From positions 1 through 64,000 of the forward strand of contig JAFAEM010000006.1 of NCBI GenBank assembly GCA_023424015.1: a stretch of DNA of 64,000 bases, given 5' to 3'. Numbering within the stretch: the first letter of the stretch is position 1; each line of letters opens with the position of its first letter. Positions 1-9,015 of the stretch are shown here, piece after piece. The position numbers were made by a program, and so were the translations under genes. The notes beneath the pieces were generated by a model. The model was given only the letters and a program-made list of their open reading frames with translations. It was not told the origin of the DNA and ran no database searches. This stretch comes from Bacteroidota bacterium. Lineage in GTDB: Bacteria > Bacteroidota > Bacteroidia > Chitinophagales > Chitinophagaceae.

Positions 1-50
1 CCACTCACCACTCACGACTCACCACTCACCACTCACCACCCACCATCACA
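1..50. repeat. Degenerate ACTCACC simple repeat
   Basis: The first 50 bases are built almost only from iterations of ACTCACC and variants (ACTCACG, CCACC). It lies upstream of the ABC exporter gene and has no coding potential. Related C-rich, pyrimidine-purine simple repeats occur at about 4679-4703 and 26632-26680. The left edge is cut by the window, so the full length is unknown. Confidence 0.75.
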
Positions 51-115
51 AAATTTTCCCGAACTTGTACGCTATTTCAATTGTTACCATACTTTGCATT
101 TAGCCTTTCCTTTTT

Positions 116-1939
116 ATGAGAACATTAATACATTACCTTAAACCTTATAAATGGCTCGTGGCATTGGTTTTAACGCTGGCGGCCATCAATATCGGCTTTT
201 CGCTGGTAGACCCGATCATTTTCGGGCGACTGGTCGATCTGGCCAGTTATCACCAGACTACACAAAATTTTTCCTGGAACGATTTTCTTTACACCCGGCA
301 AACCGTTTCGATCAGTCTCGGGGATAAAGTCGTTGAACAAAAATTATATGGGATTGTTTGGCTGCTGCTGGCCTCGATCAGTGTAGCGATGGTGAGCAGG
401 ATCGCCAAGGCATTCCAGGATTATTTCCTAAATCTGATCACCCAGAAGTTCGGCGCGACAGTTTTTACCGATGGTTTGAAACATGCGATGAAGCTGCCCT
501 ATTCAGATTTTGAGGACCAGCGCAGCGGGGAGACACTGGGTATTTTACAAAAAGTAAGGATCGATACGGAAAAGTTTATTTCTACTTTTATCAATATACT
601 TTTCCCTGTTATTGTCGGTATCGTGTTTGTTGCGGTCTATGCTTTTAGTAAGGACTGGCGATTGCCGATCATCTACTTCGGGGGCATCTTCCTGCTTACG
701 ATCATTTCAAATCTGCTGAGTAAGAAAGTAAAAACGATCCAGAAAAATATTGTTTCGCAAACCACCTCACTGGCCGGCGCCACTACGGAATCACTGCGTA
801 ATATCGAACTGGTAAAAAGCCTGGGTCTCACCCACCAGGAGGTAAACCGCCTGAATAAAAATACTTTCAAGATACTGGGTCTTGAACTGACCAAGGTAAA
901 ACGGATCCGCAGTATCAGCTTCGTCCAGGGCACATTTGTCAATACTCTCCGGCAGGTGATCCTGTTCATGCTCATGTGGCTGGTGTTTCGCGGCCAGTTG
1001 CAGCCCGGGGAGATCGTGACCATGCAGATCTTTTCATTTTTTGTTTTCGGTCCTTTGCAGGAGATCGGCAATATCATCCTTTCCTATCGTGAAGCACAGG
1101 CTTCGCTTGAAAATTTCCAGAAGCTGATGGAGAAAAAACCGGAACCACAATCATTGCATCCCAAACACCTCGGCAATATCGAAACGCTGGAGTTCAGAAA
1201 TGTGGGATTCAAACACCAAACCGCGAATCAAAGCGCCATCAATGATATCAGCTTTAGGGTGAGAAGAGGAGAAACAATAGCGTTTGTGGGACCATCGGGT
1301 TCCGGCAAAACAACACTTATGAAACTGCTGGTAGGACTTTACCGGCCACAGAAAGGAAAGATCCTTTACAACCATCTCGACGAAAACGAGATCAGCTTTG
1401 ATGACCTGCGGTCACAGATAGGTTTTGTAACACAGGACACACAATTGTTTTCGGGTACTATCCGGGAAAACCTCATGTTTGTAAATCCATCAGCTACGGA
1501 AGAAGATCTTTATGACGCATTGAATAAAGCTTCCTGTCAAAATCTTTTGGCCAGGGCTGAAAAAGGTTTGGAGACAACTATTGGTGAGGGTGGATTAAAA
1601 TTATCGGGCGGTGAAAAGCAAAGGCTGTCCATCGCGAGGGCGCTGATACGCAAACCCAATATGCTTTTGTTTGATGAAGCCACTTCAGCACTCGATTCAT
1701 TGACAGAAGAAGAGATCACCGATACCATCCGTGAAATTTCCGGTGAAGGGAACCAGGTTACGATCCTTATCGCGCATCGGCTGTCGACTATTATGCATGC
1801 AGAACGCATTTATGTGTTGGAAAAAGGTGATGTGGTTGAGACCGGCTCACACGAAAGTCTGCTGGAAGAAAAGGGACTTTACTATGCCATGTGGCGGCAA
1901 CAGATCGGCGAAAGAAAAACAAAAGCATTAACCGTATAA
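116..1939 (+). CDS. ABC exporter, fused permease and ATPase (MsbA-like)
   Basis: A 607-residue half-transporter expected to act as a homodimer in the inner membrane, exporting lipid, peptide or drug. The N-terminal half (about residues 1-330) has the hydrophobic segments of a type IV ABC exporter. The C-terminal ATPase has Walker A GPSGSGKTT near residue 391, Q-loop VTQD, signature LSGGEKQ near 494, Walker B MLLFDEATSALD near 517 and the H-loop AHRLST near 551, so it appears catalytically intact. The substrate cannot be read from sequence. The rhodanese gene follows after 9 nt and is probably co-transcribed. A possible promoter box TACTTTG lies at 90-96. Confidence 0.9.
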   Translation: MRTLIHYLKPYKWLVALVLTLAAINIGFSLVDPIIFGRLVDLASYHQTTQNFSWNDFLYTRQTVSISLGDKVVEQKLYGIVWLLLASISVAMVSRIAKAFQDYFLNLITQKFGATVFTDGLKHAMKLPYSDFEDQRSGETLGILQKVRIDTEKFISTFINILFPVIVGIVFVAVYAFSKDWRLPIIYFGGIFLLTIISNLLSKKVKTIQKNIVSQTTSLAGATTESLRNIELVKSLGLTHQEVNRLNKNTFKILGLELTKVKRIRSISFVQGTFVNTLRQVILFMLMWLVFRGQLQPGEIVTMQIFSFFVFGPLQEIGNIILSYREAQASLENFQKLMEKKPEPQSLHPKHLGNIETLEFRNVGFKHQTANQSAINDISFRVRRGETIAFVGPSGSGKTTLMKLLVGLYRPQKGKILYNHLDENEISFDDLRSQIGFVTQDTQLFSGTIRENLMFVNPSATEEDLYDALNKASCQNLLARAEKGLETTIGEGGLKLSGGEKQRLSIARALIRKPNMLLFDEATSALDSLTEEEITDTIREISGEGNQVTILIAHRLSTIMHAERIYVLEKGDVVETGSHESLLEEKGLYYAMWRQQIGERKTKALTV

Positions 1940-1948
1940 AAAGATACA

Positions 1949-2263
1949 ATGTCCCTATTTTCCTGGCTAGGTATTGGAAAAAGTGGAATAAAAGATGCCT
2001 TGCTCCGTGGTGGAGTCATTGTAGATGTACGATCAGCCGGGGAATTTGATCGCGGTAAGGTACCGGGTTCTATCAATATCCCCGTGGATCGTATCCCCAT
2101 CAATGCACAAAGGATCCTTGAAATGGATGCCCCGATTGTTTTCTGCTGCACTACCGGCGAGCGTTGCAACCAGGCCATTCAATACATGAAGCAAAAAGGT
2201 CTGAAAGAATATTACAACGGCGGTAACTGGCACCGGGTCTTAAAGATCGCGAAGCGATTGTAA
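1949..2263 (+). CDS. Rhodanese-like domain protein
   Basis: A single-domain rhodanese of 104 residues. The active-site loop is CTTGER at residues 67-72, matching the CxxGxR form of sulfurtransferases, with a second cysteine just before it (C66) and another at C73. The N-terminal VDVRSAGEFDRGKVPGS (residues 25-41) is the typical first conserved rhodanese block. No signal peptide, so probably cytoplasmic. It follows the ABC exporter by 9 nt. The sulfur acceptor is unknown. Confidence 0.88.
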   Translation: MSLFSWLGIGKSGIKDALLRGGVIVDVRSAGEFDRGKVPGSINIPVDRIPINAQRILEMDAPIVFCCTTGERCNQAIQYMKQKGLKEYYNGGNWHRVLKIAKRL

Positions 2264-2273
2264 AGATTTTTTC

Positions 2274-3449
2274 TTACAAATTCTCTATCACTCCTGCTAT
2301 CCCCTGGCCACCACCCACACAGGCTGTGACCATCCCATATTTTTTATTCAGCCGTTTCATATCGTTAAGCACCTGGATGGTGAGTTTGGCGCCGGTACAA
2401 CCCAGGGGATGTCCCAAAGCGATAGCGCCGCCATTGATGTTGACCTTTGCCGGATCAAGTCCTACTTCACGTATCACAGCCAATGACTGCGAAGCAAAAG
2501 CTTCGTTCAATTCTACCAGGTCAATATCATTCAGATTCATGCCGACCTGTTTCAGGGCTTTCGGGATCGCTGCAATAGGTCCGATACCCATTACTCTCGG
2601 CGGTACACCGGCAGATGCACAGGCGACCAGTCGACCGATCGGTTTTAATCCAAGTTCATTCATCATCTTCTCTCCCATCACGATCATAAAAGCTGCACCA
2701 TCCGAGGTTTGGGAAGAGTTCCCGGCCGTCACCACACCGTTGGCTGCAAATACCGGTTTTAGTTTCGCCAACACTTCGATAGAAGTATCAGCACGCGGGC
2801 CTTCATCCGTATCTACGACATAGCTTCGTTTTTGCTTCTTACCTTTTTGATCCAGGTAAATTTCTTCTACTTCAATAGGAAGAATGCCGGATTTGAAATA
2901 ACCATTTTTTATAGCAGCGATAGCTTTTTGATGCGAGTTATAAGAAAACTCATCCTGGTCCTCGCGGCTCACTTTATAATCTTTGGCAACCGCTTCAGCT
3001 GTGAGACCCATGCTGAGGTAATAATCAGGATCATCCTTGGCGATACGGTACGAAGGAACGGTCTTCCAGCCAGCGGTAGGTACCAGGCTCATACTTTCCG
3101 TACCTCCGGCAATAATACAATCTGCCATGCCGGTACGAATACGTGCAGTAGCTATCGCAATCGTTTCGAGTCCGGATGCGCAATACCGGTTTACCGTTAC
3201 ACCAGGTACATCGAAACCAAGAGCCCTTGCCGAGATGATGCGGCCAAACTGCAAACCCTGCTCCGCTTCCGGTACCGCGTTTCCTACTATCACATCGTCA
3301 ACACGGCTGGCCTCCAGCTGAGGTACCGACGACATCAAACCTTTGATAACTTCAACGGCCAGGTCATCGGGACGATAAAAACGAAAGCCACCTCTTTTGG
3401 CTTTACCAACGGCTGTTCTGAATCCGGCTACGATATAAGCTTCCTGCAT
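2274..3449 (-). CDS. Acetyl-CoA C-acyltransferase (thiolase)
   Basis: A 391-residue thiolase, which cleaves 3-ketoacyl-CoA to acetyl-CoA plus a shortened acyl-CoA, or condenses acetyl-CoA in reverse. The nucleophile lies in NRYCASG (C90), the HPLG histidine is H347 and the second catalytic cysteine is C377 in ACVGGGQG. Length and motifs fit the FadA/AtoB group; the N-terminus resembles degradative FadA/FadI-type enzymes. No other beta-oxidation gene is adjacent, so the pathway assignment is inference. It converges with the rhodanese gene. Confidence 0.92.
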   Translation of the reverse strand: MQEAYIVAGFRTAVGKAKRGGFRFYRPDDLAVEVIKGLMSSVPQLEASRVDDVIVGNAVPEAEQGLQFGRIISARALGFDVPGVTVNRYCASGLETIAIATARIRTGMADCIIAGGTESMSLVPTAGWKTVPSYRIAKDDPDYYLSMGLTAEAVAKDYKVSREDQDEFSYNSHQKAIAAIKNGYFKSGILPIEVEEIYLDQKGKKQKRSYVVDTDEGPRADTSIEVLAKLKPVFAANGVVTAGNSSQTSDGAAFMIVMGEKMMNELGLKPIGRLVACASAGVPPRVMGIGPIAAIPKALKQVGMNLNDIDLVELNEAFASQSLAVIREVGLDPAKVNINGGAIALGHPLGCTGAKLTIQVLNDMKRLNKKYGMVTACVGGGQGIAGVIENL

Positions 3450-3617
3450 AAAAAAAATTTAATATCAAAAGAATACTACCTTTTTTGGTGTATGGTTTGC
3501 TTAGCAAAGCTGGATTTACAAAGCCTGCAAACAAACCATTTTAGTTGTTTATGCAACTTTAATAACAAATTTAATCAGACTTACCTTACTAACCAAGTCA
3601 CGACTTTAAACTTAATT

Positions 3618-3625
3618 TATCTTCG
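3618..3625 (+). promoter_or_regulatory. Probable pyrD -7 box, near-leaderless start
   Basis: TATCTTCG, a variant of the Bacteroidota -7 element TAnnTTTG, ends 8 nt before the pyrD ATG at 3634. With the usual spacing to the transcription start, the leader would be only a few nucleotides or absent. No clear TTTG is seen at -33. Confidence 0.55.
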
Positions 3626-3633
3626 CGGCCATT

Positions 3634-4677
3634 ATGTATAAGGTGTTACGTAGTATACTGTTCCTGTTTCCGCCCGAGTCGGTCCATTATTTTTCCATGA
3701 ACTGTCTGCGGCTGATCTGTAGTGTCGGAATTTTTCGCCGTTTGCTGCGATTTACCTTTACATTGAATGATCCCCGCCTTCAAACTACCCTGTTCAGGCT
3801 GGATTTTAAAAATCCTGTCGGACTAGGCGCCGGTTTTGACAAAAATGCCAGGTATCTCCGTGAACTGGAATCGCTTGGTTTTGGTTTTGTCGAGATTGGA
3901 ACAGTTACTCCTCAGCCCCAGGCTGGTAATGAAAAACCAAGGTTGTTTCGTCTCCCCGCAGACCAGGCTCTGATCAACCGTATGGGTTTTAATAATGATG
4001 GTGTAGTAGTTGTAGCCGAACGTTTAAAGAAATGGAGAGAGCGTCGCGTTAGCACCGGACACCGACTCATCATCGGAGGGAATATTGGTAAAAATAAGGT
4101 GACCCCAAATGAAGAAGCCTGGAAGGATTACGAGATCTGCTTCAAGGAACTTCATCCCTATGTTGATTATTTCGTCGTGAATGTAAGCAGCCCTAATACC
4201 CCTGGTTTGCGTGAACTGCAGGAGAAAGACTCACTCCATAAGATCCTGCGTCATCTTCAGATGATCAACAATGGCAAAGCGGTGTCAAAACCGATCCTTC
4301 TAAAAATTGCACCCGATCTTACACCCGAGCAGGTAGACGATGTAGTAGACCTGGCCCTGGAGATCCAGTTAGATGGTCTGGTTTGCGCCAACACAACGAT
4401 TAGTCGCAACGCCCGGGAAACTTCCAAAGCTGAGATTGAAAAGATAGGCGCAGGGGGACTGAGCGGAAAGCCGGTGAAGGAACGGGCTACTGAAATCGTC
4501 AACTATATCCACCAGCGAACCAAAGGTGAGATACCTATTATTGCATCGGGAGGTGTCTTTACAGGAGAAGATGCGCGTGAAAAATTTAATAGCGGCGCAT
4601 CGCTTGTGCAGGTATGGACAGGTTTTATTTATGAAGGACCTTCAATTGTAAAAAGGATCTGTAAATCCTTACTCTAA
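3634..4677 (+). CDS. pyrD: Dihydroorotate dehydrogenase (quinone), class 2
   Basis: A 347-residue enzyme oxidising dihydroorotate to orotate in pyrimidine synthesis and passing electrons to quinone. The N-terminal helix region (residues 1-40) typical of membrane-associated class 2 enzymes is present. FMN and substrate motifs are GLGAGFDKNARYL and NVSSPNTPGLR, the latter holding the class 2 serine base; GGVFTGEDA near the C-terminus binds FMN phosphate. It is transcribed divergently from the thiolase gene and converges with rsmE. Confidence 0.95.
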   Translation: MYKVLRSILFLFPPESVHYFSMNCLRLICSVGIFRRLLRFTFTLNDPRLQTTLFRLDFKNPVGLGAGFDKNARYLRELESLGFGFVEIGTVTPQPQAGNEKPRLFRLPADQALINRMGFNNDGVVVVAERLKKWRERRVSTGHRLIIGGNIGKNKVTPNEEAWKDYEICFKELHPYVDYFVVNVSSPNTPGLRELQEKDSLHKILRHLQMINNGKAVSKPILLKIAPDLTPEQVDDVVDLALEIQLDGLVCANTTISRNARETSKAEIEKIGAGGLSGKPVKERATEIVNYIHQRTKGEIPIIASGGVFTGEDAREKFNSGASLVQVWTGFIYEGPSIVKRICKSLL

Positions 4678-4678
4678 A

Positions 4679-4703
4679 CCTCAATCTCAACCTCAATCTC
4701 AAC
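4679..4703. repeat. CTCAAT/CTCAAC simple repeat between convergent genes
   Basis: A short tandem run of CTCAATCTCAAC sits between the stop codons of pyrD and rsmE and slightly overlaps the end of rsmE. It resembles the longer run before the tRNA gene. Confidence 0.6.
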
Positions 4704-5415
4704 CCGCCCTCAACAATACCCCGGCAACGATGCCTGCTGTCTCTGTTCGAAGTCTTGTATCACCAAGAGAAACAGCATCGAAATGGTTTTCCAAAGCGTA
4801 GTCGATCTCTTCCTTTGTAAAATCGCCTTCGGGACCGATGAGTATAAGCTGCGAGGCAACGGACTCATTGACCAGGTCGGCTAAATTCCGCTTTTCATTT
4901 TCGATGCAATGCGCAATAAATTTTTGTGAGGCATTGACGATCTCTTCCTGCCTGAGCAGCATATCAAAAGTAATTGGCTGATGTAATACAGGCAACCAGC
5001 ATTGTTGAGATTGCAGCATGGCACTGATCAGTATCGCCTCCATCCTATCGTGGCGAAACCGCTCCTTCTCGGTGCGATGACAAACCAGGGGAATGATCTC
5101 ATTTACGCCAATTTCCGTGGCTTTCTCAAGGAACCATTCAAAACGGTTGGCATTTTTCAATAAGGAAATAGCGATCATAACTTTTCTCGGCCAGGGGGAT
5201 CGGAATTGCTTTTCCTGCACCGCAACAACACAATGCTTTTTATGATCGGCGATGATGGTTGTGGTGAGCAGGTTGCCCTTACCGTCGGTCAGGTTGAGCT
5301 GCTCGCCTTTCTTCATACGCAGTACCTGGATGATATGACGGGAATTATCTTCGTCGAGACTGATTTCGACATCCGCCGGTTTATAATCACTGATATAAAA
5401 AAAAGGGAGTGACAT
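4699..5415 (-). CDS. rsmE: 16S rRNA (uracil1498-N3)-methyltransferase
   Basis: A SPOUT-class methyltransferase that methylates U1498 of 16S rRNA. The ATG at 5415 (MSLPFFYISD) is preferred over the in-frame TTG nine bases upstream. The N-terminal PUA-like part (to about residue 70) is followed by the SPOUT fold. The knot region shows LILIGPEGDFTKEEID and LGDTRLRTETA, which are family hallmarks. Length (238 residues) is normal. It lies 25 nt downstream of dnaB on the same strand. Confidence 0.93.
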   Translation of the reverse strand: MSLPFFYISDYKPADVEISLDEDNSRHIIQVLRMKKGEQLNLTDGKGNLLTTTIIADHKKHCVVAVQEKQFRSPWPRKVMIAISLLKNANRFEWFLEKATEIGVNEIIPLVCHRTEKERFRHDRMEAILISAMLQSQQCWLPVLHQPITFDMLLRQEEIVNASQKFIAHCIENEKRNLADLVNESVASQLILIGPEGDFTKEEIDYALENHFDAVSLGDTRLRTETAGIVAGVLLRAG

Positions 5416-5439
5416 CTTGAACAAACCCGGATAAACAGC

Positions 5440-6996
5440 TTAAAACGGATCTTCTTCGTCGTCGATATCGTTCATTTTACTTCCGGTCTGGATGTATAAT
5501 TTTTCACCACCGCCACCATCTTCCACCGGTCTCCAGCCGCCCGATGGTAAGCCGATCCCGCTATAAGGATCTTCATCCCAGTTGGCGAATTTCTGGATAT
5601 GCAACAGCGCTTTCAGTTTCACCGTTTCCAGCGAACCGTTTCTATGCTTGGCGATTTTTACTTCGGTAAGACCTTTTATGTTTTCACCTTCCGCGTTTTG
5701 GGTAAGGTCATAATACTCGGGACGATACAAAAACATTACCATATCGGCATCCTGCTCGATAGCACCTGATTCACGAAGATCGCTTAGCTGCGGAACCCGG
5801 CTGCCATCTTTGGCACCTCTTTGCTCAACCGCACGGCTCAACTGCGATAGCGCAATGATTGGAATATTCAACTCTTTGGCAAGTCCTTTCAGGTTGCGTG
5901 AAATATTGCTGATCTCCTGTTCGCGATTGGAATTGCGTCCATCACCGGTACCACTCATCAGCTGCAGGTAATCGATGATCACCATCCCGATATTGTGCTG
6001 GTTTTTCAAACGACGGCATTTAGCACGTAGTTCGAATATATTCAGCGCGGGTGTATCATCAATATACAAGGGAGCCTGCGAAAGGCGTTGGATACCTCTT
6101 GCGTACAGCTGCTTCATTTCATGTTCTTCCATTTTACCACGGGCGATCTTCTCCAACCAGATTTCACTTTCTGCAGAAAGTATACGTTGTACCAGCTGAC
6201 CCGCACTCATTTCGAGTGAGAACAACGCTACAGGCGTAGCCTTTGTAGGATGCATCGCAGCATTACGTGCAAGGTTTAGTGCAAATGCGGTTTTACCAAC
6301 CGCAGGCCTTGCAGCAAGTATGATCAGATCCGTATTCTGCCAGCCATACGTAACTCGATCCAAACCGGAAAATCCGCTGGGTACACCGGTTACATCCTCG
6401 TTGCGCTGGCGCAGATCTTCAATACGTTTGATGGTATTGACCAATACGGTATCGATTGAATTGAAATCTTTGCGCAGGTGATTGTTAGTGATCTGGAACA
6501 ACTTGTTCTCCGCGTCATCCAGGAGGTCAAACACGTCAGTTGAATCTTCATAAGCATCACCGATGATCTCACCGCTGATACGGATAAGTTCGCGCTGTAT
6601 AAATTTTTGTAAAATGATCCGTGCGTGCGCTTCGATATTGGCGGAGGAAACAACTGCATTGGTCAGCTTGGTCACATAATAGGGTCCACCAACCATTTCC
6701 AGTTCTTCACGACTGCGGAGTTCTTCTGCGACGGTCAGGATGTCAATGGGCTGGCTTTTATTGGCCAGGCCCTGCATCGCATTAAAGATGCGCTGGTGAG
6801 CTTCTACATAAAAACATTCAGGCTTTAGAATGTCTACGACATCATCAAAGGCATTTTTCTCCAGCATGATAGCACCCAACACCGCCTCCTCCAGGTCTTT
6901 TGCCTGTGGGGGCACTTTACCGTACACCATTGTTCCAAGGTCTATTGAAGATCTCCTTTTCTGTTTCCGGTCTTTGTTTAAATTCGTCAGGTCCAT
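5440..6996 (-). CDS. dnaB: Replicative DNA helicase DnaB
   Basis: A 518-residue hexameric replicative helicase. The N-terminal DnaB domain starts near residue 28 (KVPPQAKDLEEAVLGAIM) and the RecA-like ATPase follows. Walker A ARPAVGKTAFAL is near residue 230, and VIIDYLQLM and the SQLSRAVEQR stretch mark Walker B and later helicase motifs. The C-terminal tail is acidic (DIDDEEDPF). No intein is present. rsmE follows closely. A consensus DnaA box lies about 210 nt upstream. Confidence 0.96.
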   Translation of the reverse strand: MDLTNLNKDRKQKRRSSIDLGTMVYGKVPPQAKDLEEAVLGAIMLEKNAFDDVVDILKPECFYVEAHQRIFNAMQGLANKSQPIDILTVAEELRSREELEMVGGPYYVTKLTNAVVSSANIEAHARIILQKFIQRELIRISGEIIGDAYEDSTDVFDLLDDAENKLFQITNNHLRKDFNSIDTVLVNTIKRIEDLRQRNEDVTGVPSGFSGLDRVTYGWQNTDLIILAARPAVGKTAFALNLARNAAMHPTKATPVALFSLEMSAGQLVQRILSAESEIWLEKIARGKMEEHEMKQLYARGIQRLSQAPLYIDDTPALNIFELRAKCRRLKNQHNIGMVIIDYLQLMSGTGDGRNSNREQEISNISRNLKGLAKELNIPIIALSQLSRAVEQRGAKDGSRVPQLSDLRESGAIEQDADMVMFLYRPEYYDLTQNAEGENIKGLTEVKIAKHRNGSLETVKLKALLHIQKFANWDEDPYSGIGLPSGGWRPVEDGGGGEKLYIQTGSKMNDIDDEEDPF

Positions 6997-7394
6997 CTTT
7001 GAGTTACAGCGATAAAAAATTAAACCATCAGTTGTTCACTAATGACCTTAGGGTGAATTCCAGTCTTGCTTTCAGAAAAATGTTACCTCTACGTTTATCG
7101 GAATGTTTTCCCGCAGTCAGACGGCGAAAATAAGTTCAATTCCTTTTCAAAAATTATTTTAAAACACTTTTTCTTTGTGCACCAATTTTTCACCCCGATT
7201 TACAGGTTATCCACATATCCTGTTTCACCTGGCAACCCCCAATTGCCGGCAATCAAGTTAGCTAAAATAATCGGTGTATGCATCGAAAAGATTGGCACAA
7301 CGGTGCAAAAAAAATAATGCTTAAGTATTCGTTAACTTAACGCACAATATTTTCAACAGGACCCCGTCGAAATTATTTTTTTAAATCTTAAACT
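6997..7394. other. 398-nt intergenic region between dnaB and the patatin gene
   Basis: The region separates divergent genes and should hold both promoters. It contains one exact DnaA box, TTATCCACA, at 7207-7215, and an AT-rich stretch at about 7305-7390 with TTAAG/GTTAACTTAACG words. An 83-codon plus-strand frame here has no family features and is not called. Confidence 0.6.
7207..7215 (+). promoter_or_regulatory. Single consensus DnaA box upstream of dnaB
   Basis: TTATCCACA matches the strict DnaA-binding 9-mer exactly. No second strict box was seen in the same intergenic region. It could be a regulatory DnaA site for dnaB or a chance match. Confidence 0.4.
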
Positions 7395-8906
7395 ATGGTT
7401 CAAAAAGAGCCTATTCCCGTTGATGAATTCCTCCGCCTTTCAGGCGCAGACAAAATTGTGGAGGAATTAAAGCTTCATTTCAAAAACAAACAATTGGTTG
7501 TTTCAGATCTCACCGATGATCAGGGGCATCAGTATGTAGACCTGGTTCAGGAGGGTGGCGGCGTTCTGGGTGTTGCACTGGTTGGTTATACTTATGTATT
7601 GGAAAAGATGGGTATTCGTTTTTTCAGCCTGGCCGGTACCAGCGCTGGTTCTATCAACGCGATGCTGCTGGCATGTACGGGCAACAAGGAAGATGAAAAA
7701 GTTGAAAAGATCATTGCCGACCTCCTCGCGCTTGATTTCTTTTCGCTGGTTGATGGAAAATCCACCAATTGGAAGTTCACCAAAAAAGTAAAATCATTTG
7801 TACAGAAACTGCTGGTAAAAAAGAATTTCTTTAAACGCATTTTTTCTATTGCAAAATGGCTGCTGATCAGTTTGTTCTTAATGACAATTATAAGTTTTAT
7901 CGCGAACTTTTTTATTCCGGGTGTTTCCAAATGGATCGGGCTGGCTGCAGGAGTGATATTTTTATTGGTAACAGCCGGATTGATATCGCTCAAAAAGAAA
8001 TTCCAGGCTTTCAGTAAAAACGGTTATGGACTGAATGAAGGAAAAGTATTTCATGAATGGATCAAAAAGGTGATCTCCACTAATCATGTACAGGCTGATC
8101 CGGCAGATGAAAAGATCAGTACCATGGCTGGGTTCGCCAGGCATTTTATGCGGGTGCCACCAGGCCTGCAATTGAAACACGATCCCAGGCGTGCCATCAA
8201 CCTTCCGCCTGATATGCCGATGCTCACCATCATCACCTGCGATATTGTTTCGGAACGTAAGATCGAATTTCCAAACATGTGGGACCTCTACTGGGCCAGG
8301 CAGGAAGATGTGCATCCCGGTGATTTTGTAAGAGCCAGCATGTCGATACCCGTTTTCTTTGAAACATACACGCTCACAGATCTTCGTAAGAAAAGCAGCT
8401 TTGCTATTTGGGATAAACACCTCAACTGGCAAAACGAAAACAAAAAGATACCGGACAAAGCCCAGTTTATCGATGGAGGCACCCTGTCAAATTTTCCAAT
8501 CAATGTGTTCTATAACCCCAATTTCCCTGTACCACGTATGCCTACTTTAGGTATCAGGTTGCAGGACGGAATCCTCGATTCGGTGAACCGGAGCAACAAC
8601 ACATTTCTTAAATACCTGAAATCTTTTTTTTCAACCCTTCGTTTTCATTTCGACCGTGATTTTATAACAAAAAACAGGGCTTACAATTTCGGTGTGAAAC
8701 TGATCGACGTGAAGGAGCATAGCTGGCTTAACTTTTTCATGGAAGACAAAGAAAAAGTCGAGCTTTTTCGCAAAGGCGCAAGAGCCGCAGCCGATTTCCT
8801 ACGCCAGTTCGATTGGGAAAAATATAAGGAAGAACGTCTGCGCAACTTCGAAATGAGGGAAGAAAGGTTTGCTGATCCCAACAATGTCCTCGTTTCGTCG
8901 CACTAA
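7395..8906 (+). CDS. Patatin-like phospholipase with inserted membrane hairpin
   Basis: A 503-residue patatin-family lipid hydrolase. The oxyanion loop is GGGVLGVAL (residues 54-62), the nucleophile Ser83 lies in GTSAGS, and the catalytic Asp360 is in FIDGGTLSNFP, so the Ser-Asp dyad is intact. Between them, at about residues 150-205, are two strongly hydrophobic segments separated by a short loop, predicting a membrane hairpin inside the catalytic domain. There is no signal peptide. The lipid substrate is unknown. The gene stands alone between dnaB and pheT. Confidence 0.88.
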   Translation: MVQKEPIPVDEFLRLSGADKIVEELKLHFKNKQLVVSDLTDDQGHQYVDLVQEGGGVLGVALVGYTYVLEKMGIRFFSLAGTSAGSINAMLLACTGNKEDEKVEKIIADLLALDFFSLVDGKSTNWKFTKKVKSFVQKLLVKKNFFKRIFSIAKWLLISLFLMTIISFIANFFIPGVSKWIGLAAGVIFLLVTAGLISLKKKFQAFSKNGYGLNEGKVFHEWIKKVISTNHVQADPADEKISTMAGFARHFMRVPPGLQLKHDPRRAINLPPDMPMLTIITCDIVSERKIEFPNMWDLYWARQEDVHPGDFVRASMSIPVFFETYTLTDLRKKSSFAIWDKHLNWQNENKKIPDKAQFIDGGTLSNFPINVFYNPNFPVPRMPTLGIRLQDGILDSVNRSNNTFLKYLKSFFSTLRFHFDRDFITKNRAYNFGVKLIDVKEHSWLNFFMEDKEKVELFRKGARAAADFLRQFDWEKYKEERLRNFEMREERFADPNNVLVSSH

Positions 8907-8983
8907 ATATAACAGGCGGCTGAAACGAGCGGAAATTTTGTTGCCGCGGACTTTCGGCCTCAAAGTAATCCATGTTCCATCCT

Positions 8984-8991
8984 TATCTTCG
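8984..8991 (+). promoter_or_regulatory. Probable pheT -7 box
   Basis: TATCTTCG lies 24 nt before the pheT ATG and matches the same variant box found before pyrD and rny. No clear -33 TTTG is visible. Confidence 0.5.
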
Positions 8992-9015
8992 CAGCCATAA
9001 GAAGCAAGCAAGAAT

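Noticed and set aside
2832..3641. 269-codon plus-strand frame over the thiolase 5' end
   Set aside because: Antisense to a clear thiolase, without domain features; its end also overlaps the pyrD start.
7066..7317. 83-codon frame in the dnaB-patatin spacer
   Set aside because: Low-complexity Phe/Lys-rich product, no homology features, would overlap both expected promoters.
6997..7394. Replication origin
   Set aside because: A single DnaA box without a cluster, no dnaA or dnaN nearby.
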